Assembly: GCA_946613705.1 (NCBI GenBank)
Contig: CAMOFU010000027.1
Coordinates: 1 to 14,997, forward strand
Length of the DNA: 14,997 nt
Reading direction: 5' to 3'
From: an uncultured Clostridia bacterium
GTDB taxonomy: Bacteria; Bacillota; Clostridia; Oscillospirales; Ruminococcaceae
The notes under the pieces are model-generated. The model had not been told where the DNA came from. It worked only from the letters and a program-made list of their open reading frames with translations, and did not search any database. Both the position numbers and the translations under genes were made by a program. Position 1 is the first letter of the stretch; each line of letters starts with the position of its first letter. This document shows, piece by piece, positions 5,991-12,128 of this stretch.

Positions 5991-6311
5991 GTGATAGAAA
6001 CGAGAAAAAGGAACAAGACTTTAGCGATTCGCTGCACCGAAAGCGAAAAAGAAATGGTCGTGAAAAAGGCAGAAGAATTCTGTTTGCCGGTCAATGATTT
6101 CGTGATACGCTCGGCGTTGTTGAAGAAGATCGTTGTAGCAAACGGCATCGACGAGGTCATCAGACAGCAGAAAAAGATAGGCAACAATCTGAATCAACTG
6201 ACACGTTTGGCACACGAAGGAAGGATATATTCTGTTGACCTTCGTGAACTTTTAGAGGAGCATAAGCTCGTCACAGAAATGCTCGGCGAGATACTCAAGG
6301 AGGTGAAGTGA
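5991..6311 (+). CDS. mobC: MobC-like relaxosome accessory protein
   Basis: MobC proteins bind oriT and help the relaxase melt and nick it. The 106-residue protein has an N-terminal ribbon-helix-helix-like region (about 8-48: KTLAIRCTESEKEMVVKKAEEF, given here only as its type) and the family signature around 60-77, QKKIGNNLNQLTRLAHEG, which is the best evidence. The start is GTG 5991, close behind GAAAGGA; no ATG in frame lies upstream. Its TGA overlaps the ATG of the relaxase gene, and the AGGAGGTGA ribosome site for the relaxase is within its last codons. The length is normal for the family. Confidence 0.85.
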   Translation: MIETRKRNKTLAIRCTESEKEMVVKKAEEFCLPVNDFVIRSALLKKIVVANGIDEVIRQQKKIGNNLNQLTRLAHEGRIYSVDLRELLEEHKLVTEMLGEILKEVK

Positions 6312-7756
6312 TGGCGACTGTTACAGCGATAAGCACCTCAAGTGGCAGTACAGGAAAGCAGGCACTGGAGTATATAACGCAGGATCAAAAGACCGACAAC
6401 AAGCGACTTGTAACTGCGCTGAACTGTTCCGTTCCGACAGCCCATCAGGAGTTCATGAACACCAAAAATCTGTTCGGGAAAACGGGCGGAGTGCAGTTCT
6501 ATCACTTCGTTCAGTCGCACAGGAGTGGCTACAAAATCAAGCCCGAGCTCGCTCATAAAATAGCTGTTGAGTTCGCTGAAAAGGCGTTCGGAAAGTATGA
6601 ATGCGTGGTCGCAACTCACATTGATAACGACCACATTCACAGCCACTTTGTGTTCAACAGCGTGAGCTTTGATGACGGGAAAAAGTATCATTCGTGCAGA
6701 GAATCGCTCAATGAATTGCGTGAGCTTTCCGACAGCATCTGTCAAAAATACGGAGTGGAAACCCTCACCAAAGATGCGATGAAACAAAGTCGCACCAACG
6801 GTATGACGGCGGGAGAATACCGAGCCGCAGAGAGAAAAGAAAGCTGGAAGGTTGACTTGATGGCTACAATAAACCTTGCGATGAAGCGAGCGAAAAGCAA
6901 GGAGCATTTCATTGGATTGATGAGAGAAAGAGGTTACGGTGTCAGGTGGGAAGATGGGAGAAAATATATAACCTACAAGACGCCGACAGGAAATCTGTGC
7001 AGGGATGTTCGCCTACACAGGGAAAAGTATTTGAAGGAGATGATGGAATATGAATTCAGGATCAGGGAAGAAATCTTTGGAGGAATTGGTGGAGATGTCG
7101 CCCGTGAACGCAGAAAAACCTACGATAGCTATACCGACCAACATAGCGAAGGCTATGGACACGCCGACAGTATCATTGGTGCTGGACAGTCATTGGACAG
7201 CGGTGATAGATCAGCTTTGGAAGCTGACAGAGCAGCAGGAACAGACTCAGCAGACCGTCAGCCGTATGATGACAAGGAAAGAAATGGCAACGGCAATAGC
7301 AAGGGTAGAGCAGCTTTGCTCCGAAACAATTCAGAGGACAGAGGAAATACAGTCGGAGATCACGACGGAATTACAGCAGAGCAAGAAGGAACTGTTATCA
7401 CAGGCTGGGAGCCTGAACGAGCTGTGCTCCTCCAAGCTGAAAGAGGTCAGCGAGCAGAGCTTGAGGCTGAACAGAAAGCTGTTACGAATAAGTATTATCA
7501 CACAATCACTGCTCGTGGTGTTATCAGTGATCTTGAGGGTATGGCTTGGCTGATCGACAGCGCGCCTACAGATCCCGAGGAGTTGGAACGCTACATTGAT
7601 GCAACGAGGGCGGCACAGAACGCAGGCTTTATCATCGGTGTGGCGGTAGGAGCTATAAAGCTGTTATCGGACAGGCTTGAAGAAATGAAATATGAATCGC
7701 AGGAGGTCGATGAAGATGAGTCAGAGGAAGAAACAGAGGAAATGATTTTAAATTGA
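6311..7756 (+). CDS. mobA: MOBP-type relaxase
   Basis: Relaxase that nicks oriT and pilots the single strand during mobilization. I start at ATG 6311 (481 residues), 5 nt after AGGAGGTGA; GTG 6308 is too close to it. The relaxase domain fills about 1-250. Tyr21 in ALEYITQ is the probable nucleophile, and HIDNDHIHSHFVFN (103-116) is the metal-binding three-His motif. Residues 250-400 are hydrophilic and low complexity, exactly where a second gene (7050-7553) is read in another frame, so this part may be under weak constraint. The C-terminal 80 residues look like normal protein again, with an acidic end. No coupling protein or secretion genes are in view, so transfer would depend on a helper. 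Confidence 0.9.
   Translation: MATVTAISTSSGSTGKQALEYITQDQKTDNKRLVTALNCSVPTAHQEFMNTKNLFGKTGGVQFYHFVQSHRSGYKIKPELAHKIAVEFAEKAFGKYECVVATHIDNDHIHSHFVFNSVSFDDGKKYHSCRESLNELRELSDSICQKYGVETLTKDAMKQSRTNGMTAGEYRAAERKESWKVDLMATINLAMKRAKSKEHFIGLMRERGYGVRWEDGRKYITYKTPTGNLCRDVRLHREKYLKEMMEYEFRIREEIFGGIGGDVARERRKTYDSYTDQHSEGYGHADSIIGAGQSLDSGDRSALEADRAAGTDSADRQPYDDKERNGNGNSKGRAALLRNNSEDRGNTVGDHDGITAEQEGTVITGWEPERAVLLQAERGQRAELEAEQKAVTNKYYHTITARGVISDLEGMAWLIDSAPTDPEELERYIDATRAAQNAGFIIGVAVGAIKLLSDRLEEMKYESQEVDEDESEEETEEMILN
7050..7553 (+). CDS. Nested MobB/MbeB-like membrane-anchored protein
   Basis: A 167-residue gene lying wholly inside the relaxase gene, read in a different frame. It has its own ribosome site (AAGGAG, about 10 nt before the ATG). 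The translation is protein-like: a hydrophilic N-terminus, a long Gln/Glu/Lys-rich helical or coiled-coil region (about 55-140), and one C-terminal membrane helix (about 146-163). In this interval the relaxase frame is the low-complexity one. The layout matches mobilization genes nested in relaxase genes, such as mbeB/mbeD in ColE1 mbeA and mobB in RSF1010 mobA. A role in linking the relaxosome to the membrane or to the coupling protein is inferred from that layout and the anchor; sequence homology is not shown. Confidence 0.68.
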   Translation: MNSGSGKKSLEELVEMSPVNAEKPTIAIPTNIAKAMDTPTVSLVLDSHWTAVIDQLWKLTEQQEQTQQTVSRMMTRKEMATAIARVEQLCSETIQRTEEIQSEITTELQQSKKELLSQAGSLNELCSSKLKEVSEQSLRLNRKLLRISIITQSLLVVLSVILRVWLG

Positions 7757-7787
7757 GGGAGGTGATAATACGAAGGAAAGAGTTGTA

Positions 7788-7946
7788 ATGCTTACGATCA
7801 AAGAGGCAGCAAAGCTTGTCGAAGGACTGACCGAGTACCGCATCAGAATGATGTGCAAGTCGGGGCAGATTCCCTGCATTATGGCGGGGAAGAAGTATCT
7901 CATAAACAAGGACAAGCTGTTTGAATTCCTTTACGGAGAGAGTTAA
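7788..7946 (+). CDS. xis: Excisionase-like small HTH protein
   Basis: A 52-residue protein: MLTIKEAAKLVEGLTEYRIR, then CKSGQIPCIMAGKKYLINKDKL. This is the MerR/excisionase-type HTH_17 fold, with the first helix, a recognition helix, and the wing ending in a Lys-rich strand. Such proteins sit beside tyrosine integrases and steer excision by bending the attachment DNA. It lies between the relaxase and integrase genes. The frame is open upstream, and a perfect ribosome site (GGAGGTGAT, 7758-7766) is ideally placed for a start at 7770, where the codon is ACG. I use ATG 7788, which has AAGGAAAG in front. The true start may be ACG 7770, adding six residues (TKERVV). Confidence 0.75.
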   Translation: MLTIKEAAKLVEGLTEYRIRMMCKSGQIPCIMAGKKYLINKDKLFEFLYGES

Positions 7947-7992
7947 GTCTGAACGCTTAACTTTCGATGTTGCTACCGTTAAATGTGCCATG

Positions 7993-8015
7993 ACCGCTGG
8001 CTTTCCGCCGGCGGT
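7993..8015 (+). other. Hairpin between excisionase and integrase genes
   Basis: ACCGCTGGC and GCCGGCGGT form a 9-bp stem with one G-T pair and a 5-nt loop. No T-run follows, so it is not a standard terminator. It may lower integrase expression or stabilise the upstream message. Confidence 0.5.
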
Positions 8016-8061
8016 TGTGGTATTGTGTTGTGTGAAAAAACAAAGTAAAGGGGGAATTCAA

Positions 8062-9273
8062 ATGGCAACTGTAGAGGCAAGAAAAAATGCTAAAGGCGAG
8101 ATAATCGCATACAGGATCAGAGTATCAAGAGGCTACAAATTGGACGGTCATCACGAAAAGTTCTACTCGATGACCTGGAAGCCCGACAAAGGAATGTCGG
8201 AGAAAGAGATAAAAAAAGAGCTTGCAAGGCAGGAACTTCTGTTTGAGGAAAAATGCGGTGCAGGACTGCAATCGACAGAGCTGAAAATGACCTTGGCACA
8301 GTTCATACCGCAGTATCTTGAAATCGCAAAGATCAAGCTGTCACCGACTACATTGCAGTTTTACAAGCGTGTGATCGACATCCATATCCTGCCCAAGCTG
8401 GGCAGAAAAAGGATGCAGGACATCCGCCCGATGCACGTTCAGGAGTTCATAAGCTACCTCGCAGGCGTGGACTCCAAAAACGGCAAGGGCAAAATATCAT
8501 CAAGCACAGCAAGGCGATACCTGACTGTTCTCCAGTCAATTTTCAAGCAAGCCTACAAGCTGGAGATAATAACTTCAAACCCCGCCAAAGCAGAAAAGCT
8601 CACACTTCCGAGAGAGGTGCAGCCGAAGATAGACATCTTCTCGAAAGCAGAGGCAGCGGAGATGCTGAAATGCTTGGAGAACGAGACGCTGGCTTTTCAA
8701 ACACTGGTGCAGCTTGCGATAATCACAGGCGCTCGGCGAGGTGAATTGGTCGCCTTGAAATTCAGCGATTTTGATTATGACGAGTGCAAGGTGACAATTT
8801 CGAGGGCGGCTATCAAATTGAAAGGTCAGCCCGTTCAGCTAAAGCCGCCGAAGGATTATGAGGTGCGAACGGTGACGGTCAACCCGCATTGCATTGAATT
8901 AGTAAAAATGCTCCAACAGGAAAACAAGGAGAGAGCCAAAACGCTCGGCACGAAGTGGGAAGGCGATGAATGGCTGTTCACAAGATGGAACGGTGACATC
9001 GAAAACCCGCAAACCCCGACAAAGCAGTTCAGCAAGTTTCTCGAGAAGAATGGCTTGAAGCACAGGAAATTCCACAGTTTGAGACACACATCAGCGACCT
9101 TGCTCCTGTATGGTGGGATAAACATCAGGCAGGTTCAGTCGAGGCTCGGCCACAGCGAGTTGGAGACCACGCAGAAATATCTGCACAACCTTGCAGAGGC
9201 AGACGCTGAGGCGGCGAATGTGCTGACGAATATCTTGTCGGGCAAGGAGAGCAATAAGCACGAAATAGCTTGA
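8062..9273 (+). CDS. int: Tyrosine recombinase (integrase)
   Basis: Site-specific integrase of the mobile element, Tn916/phage type. The start is ATG 8062, set by the AAAGGGGG ribosome site; the frame is open for 47 more codons upstream but there is no good start there. The 403-residue product has an N-terminal arm-binding domain (about 1-65), a SAM-like core-binding domain (about 75-175) and the catalytic domain. Catalytic residues are Arg225 (GARRGEL), His338 and Arg341 (HSLRH), His364 (LGHS) and the nucleophile Tyr373 (QKYLH). All are intact, so the enzyme is probably active. The gene ends 215 nt from the 3' end of tRNA-Pro, which points to that tRNA gene as its target. Arm-type repeats may lie at 9397-9417. 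Confidence 0.95.
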   Translation: MATVEARKNAKGEIIAYRIRVSRGYKLDGHHEKFYSMTWKPDKGMSEKEIKKELARQELLFEEKCGAGLQSTELKMTLAQFIPQYLEIAKIKLSPTTLQFYKRVIDIHILPKLGRKRMQDIRPMHVQEFISYLAGVDSKNGKGKISSSTARRYLTVLQSIFKQAYKLEIITSNPAKAEKLTLPREVQPKIDIFSKAEAAEMLKCLENETLAFQTLVQLAIITGARRGELVALKFSDFDYDECKVTISRAAIKLKGQPVQLKPPKDYEVRTVTVNPHCIELVKMLQQENKERAKTLGTKWEGDEWLFTRWNGDIENPQTPTKQFSKFLEKNGLKHRKFHSLRHTSATLLLYGGINIRQVQSRLGHSELETTQKYLHNLAEADAEAANVLTNILSGKESNKHEIA

Positions 9274-9321
9274 CACTCCGCCCATAGCGGATAAGGCAGC
9301 GGACAAAAAATACTGATAACA

Positions 9322-9367
9322 AATGCAGCGTAGGTGCGGCAAAGGTCGCATCTACGCTGTTTGCATT
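9322..9367 (+). terminator. Long hairpin after the integrase gene
   Basis: AATGCA-GCGTAG-g-TGCG pairs with CGCA-t-CTACGC-tgtt-TGCATT across an 8-nt loop, about 16 paired bases with a small bulge. A short T-rich stretch is embedded but there is no clear terminal T-run, so termination is likely rather than certain. It could also be a structural part of the attachment region. Confidence 0.55.
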
Positions 9368-9396
9368 GCAGTCTCTAAAAATAGTTAGTCTCCTAA

Positions 9397-9417
9397 TATC
9401 TCCCTCAGTATCTCCCT
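9397..9417. repeat. Direct repeat TATCTCCCT near the element end
   Basis: Two copies of TATCTCCCT lie 12 bp apart, between the integrase gene and the tRNA. AGTCTC also occurs twice just upstream (9370, 9387). Short direct repeats at this place are typical arm-type integrase sites, but no binding is shown. Confidence 0.4.
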
Positions 9418-9431
9418 TGAGCCGTTTTTGT

Positions 9432-9477
9432 GTGGAAAAAGAAAAAAGCCGTAAACGCGCAAACCACGCATTTACGG
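9432..9477 (-). terminator. Rho-independent terminator of tRNA-Pro
   Basis: On the minus strand CCGTAAATGCG, a 7-nt loop and CGCGTTTACGG are followed by CTTTTTTCTTTTT. The 7 outer pairs are perfect. It begins 10 nt beyond the tRNA 3' end. Confidence 0.85.
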
Positions 9478-9487
9478 ACTTTTCTGC

Positions 9488-9564
9488 TGGTCGGAGTGAC
9501 GGGACTTGAACCCACGGCCTCTACCACCCCAAGGTAGCGCGCTACCAATCTGCGCCACACCCCG
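9488..9564 (-). tRNA. tRNA-Pro (anticodon GGG)
   Basis: A 77-nt cloverleaf with encoded CCA. The acceptor arm is CGGGGTG with CACTCCG; the D-stem is GCGC/GCGC with AGATTGGTA as its loop; the anticodon stem is CTACC/GGTAG around TTGGGGT, giving anticodon GGG; the T arm is GTGGG-TTCAAGT-CCCGT. Its 3' end faces the integrase gene, the usual arrangement for tRNA-targeted elements. Confidence 0.96.
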
Positions 9565-9575
9565 ATTGCTATACT

Positions 9576-9604
9576 ATTATACTACATTATTTTTCGTTTG
9601 TCAA
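9576..9604 (-). promoter_or_regulatory. Promoter of tRNA-Pro
   Basis: Minus-strand TTGACA (9599-9604), a 17-bp spacer and TATAAT (9576-9581), both consensus. Upstream lie two copies of a 14-bp A/T-tract unit (9609-9622, 9630-9643) exactly 21 bp apart, like an UP element or phased bend. Confidence 0.9.
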
Positions 9605-9651
9605 GGGGTTTTTGAAAAATCTTTTTCTCTTTTTGAAAAATCTATTTCTTT

Positions 9652-9688
9652 CAAAAAAATACCGTTCCCTTTTCATCCGAATAACGGT
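9652..9688 (-). terminator. Possible terminator after the DUF3592-like gene
   Basis: Minus-strand ACCGTT, a 16-nt loop and AACGGT, followed by A and a run of seven T. The short stem and long loop make it weak, and it lies about 70 nt beyond the stop at 9760. Confidence 0.45.
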
Positions 9689-9759
9689 TTCAGACAGTGT
9701 GGTGTTTGGCATTGTCGTTCCTTCGGGGTGTTTAGCCTTGACGATCACTGAGGGTAGGG

Positions 9760-10326
9760 TCATATACCATTTGTATAGTTTGGATAATCTGTATTATCGG
9801 TCGGGGAGTGCTTAGATGCTCGTTCGCTGCGGCGGGAGTTGATGTGGCTGCGTATTACAAGGATCATGAGTATGAACATCAGCACTATTAACCCTACCTG
9901 AATGACCGTTGTCATCATGTTGTCCTTGAATGCTACCAGATCGCTGGGGGAGTTCCTGCTCGGTGAAGCGGGAAGATAGGTGATCTTTGTCGTTCCGTTT
10001 CCATGACCCGGGGAGCTGTATTCTCCCGTACTGCTGTCTTTGTATACAATGAAGGGATTCTTGCTGCTGTATGTTCCCGAGCCTGTATATACCTCTCCGT
10101 CTACCGTGAAGGTGTAGCTGACCTTGAGTCGGTGGGAATGCTTTCCGTCTTCGTCGTAGGCACGCATATTTGTGATCTTTGCGGTCGTTTCTTTGCCTAT
10201 CAGTCCGAGCATGATGTTGAAAGTGCAAAGTGCCGCAACTGCGAGAAACACAATGCATAGAAAAATAACTCCCACAGTCGAACTGCCTTTTTTCCTTGTG
10301 CTTGTGTTTGCATTGATACCTGCCAT
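9760..10326 (-). CDS. DUF3592-like two-TM membrane protein
   Basis: I start at the ATG at 10324-10326 (188 residues), which has AGAAGGAG 7 nt in front, rather than 23 codons upstream. Membrane helices lie at about 17-44 and 140-160. Between them is an outside domain of about 95 residues with KVSYTFTVDGEVYTG and ITYLPASPSRN, the pattern of DUF3592: a beta-rich segment with a V-x-Y-x-P-x-x-P end. The function of the family is unknown. The C-terminal tail is polar. The gene follows the regulator gene by 22 nt and is probably cotranscribed with it, so the two may act together, but nothing in the sequence says how. Confidence 0.75.
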   Translation of the reverse strand: MAGINANTSTRKKGSSTVGVIFLCIVFLAVAALCTFNIMLGLIGKETTAKITNMRAYDEDGKHSHRLKVSYTFTVDGEVYTGSGTYSSKNPFIVYKDSSTGEYSSPGHGNGTTKITYLPASPSRNSPSDLVAFKDNMMTTVIQVGLIVLMFILMILVIRSHINSRRSERASKHSPTDNTDYPNYTNGI

Positions 10327-10348
10327 ATTCTCACTCCTTCTTCGCTTT

Positions 10349-11782
10349 TTATTCTTTCGGCTTATCTGCCGTTTTCGTGTTTTCGTTGTTTTCACTCTGA
10401 TATCTCAGGTATTCGGAGAATGCTCTGAGCATCAGAGGGTGTGTAAATGTAAAACTCAGCTTCGGTGAGGAGAGTCTGGTGACTGTCACACTGCTGTCGG
10501 TGCGGCTGAACAGGATATTGCCGATCACTACTGATTTTTTGTCTCTTTCTGTACTTGTACTGCCTCGGGTAACGGTAACAAGCGGGCGGCAGTCCTTCAG
10601 CATCGCCGCAAAGAACCGACTGCGCAGATCCAGCTCACGGGTATCGGTCATGTATCGGTATTCTGCTGTTTCCTCGCTGCCTGCGGGACAGAAGCACTCA
10701 ATGCAGCCTCGGCTCGGGTCGAGAAACACGGTGTGAGTGAATCTTGTTCCTGCTTCGCTGCTGCTGTAGTATGCATCTATCAGTCCGGTCATGTACAGCG
10801 GCAGCCATGCTGTTATCGCGGCGATCATTTCGCTTGTATCACGGTCGATGTTGTGTATGATCCTGACCTTTATCCCTCGGTTCAGGCAAGCCGCCATCAG
10901 TGCCGACCATTTTATGCGGAAATCGCCGCCCATCCAATCCATATTCTGATCGGAATAAAGCATCAGCTCGCTGCTGCCGCCGACTGCGGCATTTCCGAGA
11001 AAGCGTATCACAGCTCTGCGAAGTCCCTCCCGCCCGAGGTATGAGCTGTCTGCTTCGTCGAGAATATCGGTATCTATGATCTGTTCGATCGGCGGAAGAC
11101 GGGTGCCTTCCGTTCCCGTATACTCGGTGCCGAGCCTGCTTATCAGAGCCTCCATAGCGTTGATATCCTCTGAGTAGGTATTGCGCGTCAGCCATATTAA
11201 CATAGCCTGAGCTGCCTTTGCTTCATCTGCGCAGGCACATTCGTTCCCTGCGAGCAGCGCAAGCTGCGGCTGTTTGCTGTTTATTCGGATATGCCGCACA
11301 AGCGCCGAACACAGCTTTTCGATCTTTTCGGCACTGCGGCGGGCGGGCTTGCCGTGCCGCCAGCGGCTGATGTATGCAGGGTCGATGTCTATCTCGACTG
11401 CAAGGCTGCGGTTGCTGACCTCTGCAAGCTCCATCAGGCTGCACAGCTTCTTTCCCATGAGAATAGGGTCGGTGCCTGTGGGGAGATCTGAAACACTGCT
11501 GTTGAACAGCCATTGCAGCAGCGCCTGCGATATATCCTCCTCGGCGCGGCATAGGCAGCCTGTCAGCATACACAGTCTGCCGAGCTTGTCGTTCTCTCTT
11601 GAATATCGGTATACGGCGGAGATGAATTTACGAACTGTCGGACTGTCCGGCTTATAGCTCTTGGCGGGGCTTCTCAGGTAACAGAGGGCAGTGTAGGATA
11701 TAGTTGTGTATTCGGATATCCTTTTTAGATCGGTATCGAGTTCTCTGAGAAGAAGTGTTATTTTCTCTTTTAGCTTGAGCAT
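10349..11782 (-). CDS. Large double-HTH transcriptional regulator
   Basis: A 477-residue cytoplasmic protein. Two HTH-like regions are visible: about 12-62 (ISEYTTISYTALCYLRSP) and a clearer XRE-type one at about 108-165 (NRSLAVEIDIDPAYISRWRH). Residues 250-365 form a conserved-looking domain with SELMLYSDQNMDWM, KVRIIHNIDRDTSEMI and AWLPLYMTGLIDAYY. I recall this type in Firmicutes regulators annotated only as XRE family, with a possible PLD-like or ligand-sensing fold. A regulatory role is well supported; the signal and targets are unknown. The ATG at 11780-11782 has GGAG 8 nt upstream and a good promoter. It is the first gene of an operon with the DUF3592-like gene. Confidence 0.72.
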   Translation of the reverse strand: MLKLKEKITLLLRELDTDLKRISEYTTISYTALCYLRSPAKSYKPDSPTVRKFISAVYRYSRENDKLGRLCMLTGCLCRAEEDISQALLQWLFNSSVSDLPTGTDPILMGKKLCSLMELAEVSNRSLAVEIDIDPAYISRWRHGKPARRSAEKIEKLCSALVRHIRINSKQPQLALLAGNECACADEAKAAQAMLIWLTRNTYSEDINAMEALISRLGTEYTGTEGTRLPPIEQIIDTDILDEADSSYLGREGLRRAVIRFLGNAAVGGSSELMLYSDQNMDWMGGDFRIKWSALMAACLNRGIKVRIIHNIDRDTSEMIAAITAWLPLYMTGLIDAYYSSSEAGTRFTHTVFLDPSRGCIECFCPAGSEETAEYRYMTDTRELDLRSRFFAAMLKDCRPLVTVTRGSTSTERDKKSVVIGNILFSRTDSSVTVTRLSSPKLSFTFTHPLMLRAFSEYLRYQSENNENTKTADKPKE

Positions 11783-11864
11783 ATTCTGTTCTCCATATTA
11801 TTCAGTGTTCCCGGACAGTGCATATCGAATGATATCGGCTCTGTCGTTAGTTCTTTCTATATTA

Positions 11865-11893
11865 ATTATACCACAAATGCCTTATAATAGCAA
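11865..11893 (-). promoter_or_regulatory. Promoter of the double-HTH regulator operon
   Basis: Minus-strand TTGCTA (11888-11893) and TATAAT (11865-11870) with a 17-bp spacer. The leader would be about 75 nt. The interval to the divergent cotH promoter otherwise holds a CATTTG/CAAATG inverted repeat and an AT-rich palindrome. Confidence 0.7.
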
Positions 11894-12014
11894 TAGACTT
11901 TTGATAATCTATCATACTTTTTTTGATTGCGAAGCTGACAGAGCTTTGCAAAGGGGCGATCATTTGTGAAGATCAAATGGAGCGGGCATTGAAGCTGCTG
12001 ATGCTGATGCCGAA

Positions 12015-12033
12015 AAATAGTATAATACTATTT
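12015..12033. promoter_or_regulatory. 19-bp palindrome upstream of the cotH promoter
   Basis: AAATAGTATAATACTATTT is a perfect palindrome around a central A, 29 bp upstream of the -35 of the cotH promoter. It is a likely operator. The divergently transcribed HTH regulator is a candidate binder by position only. Confidence 0.5.
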
Positions 12034-12061
12034 AAAAGTTGTATGTTCCTACTAAAACCTA

Positions 12062-12090
12062 TTTACAAATGCGATAAAATATAGTATAAT
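12062..12090 (+). promoter_or_regulatory. Sigma-A promoter of the CotH gene
   Basis: TTTACA (12062-12067), a 17-bp spacer and TATAAT (12085-12090). A small hairpin GCGGA-ATG-TCCGC (12097-12109) follows at the start of the leader, just before the AGGAGG ribosome site. Confidence 0.85.
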
Positions 12091-12128
12091 AAAACTGCGG
12101 AATGTCCGCGGAAGGAGGAAGAGATATT

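Noticed and set aside
11923..12030. A short protein-like frame (IAKLTELCKGAIICEDQ...) before the CotH promoter
   Set aside because: It has no ATG or ribosome site at a useful place and runs into the promoter region. At most it is a gene remnant.
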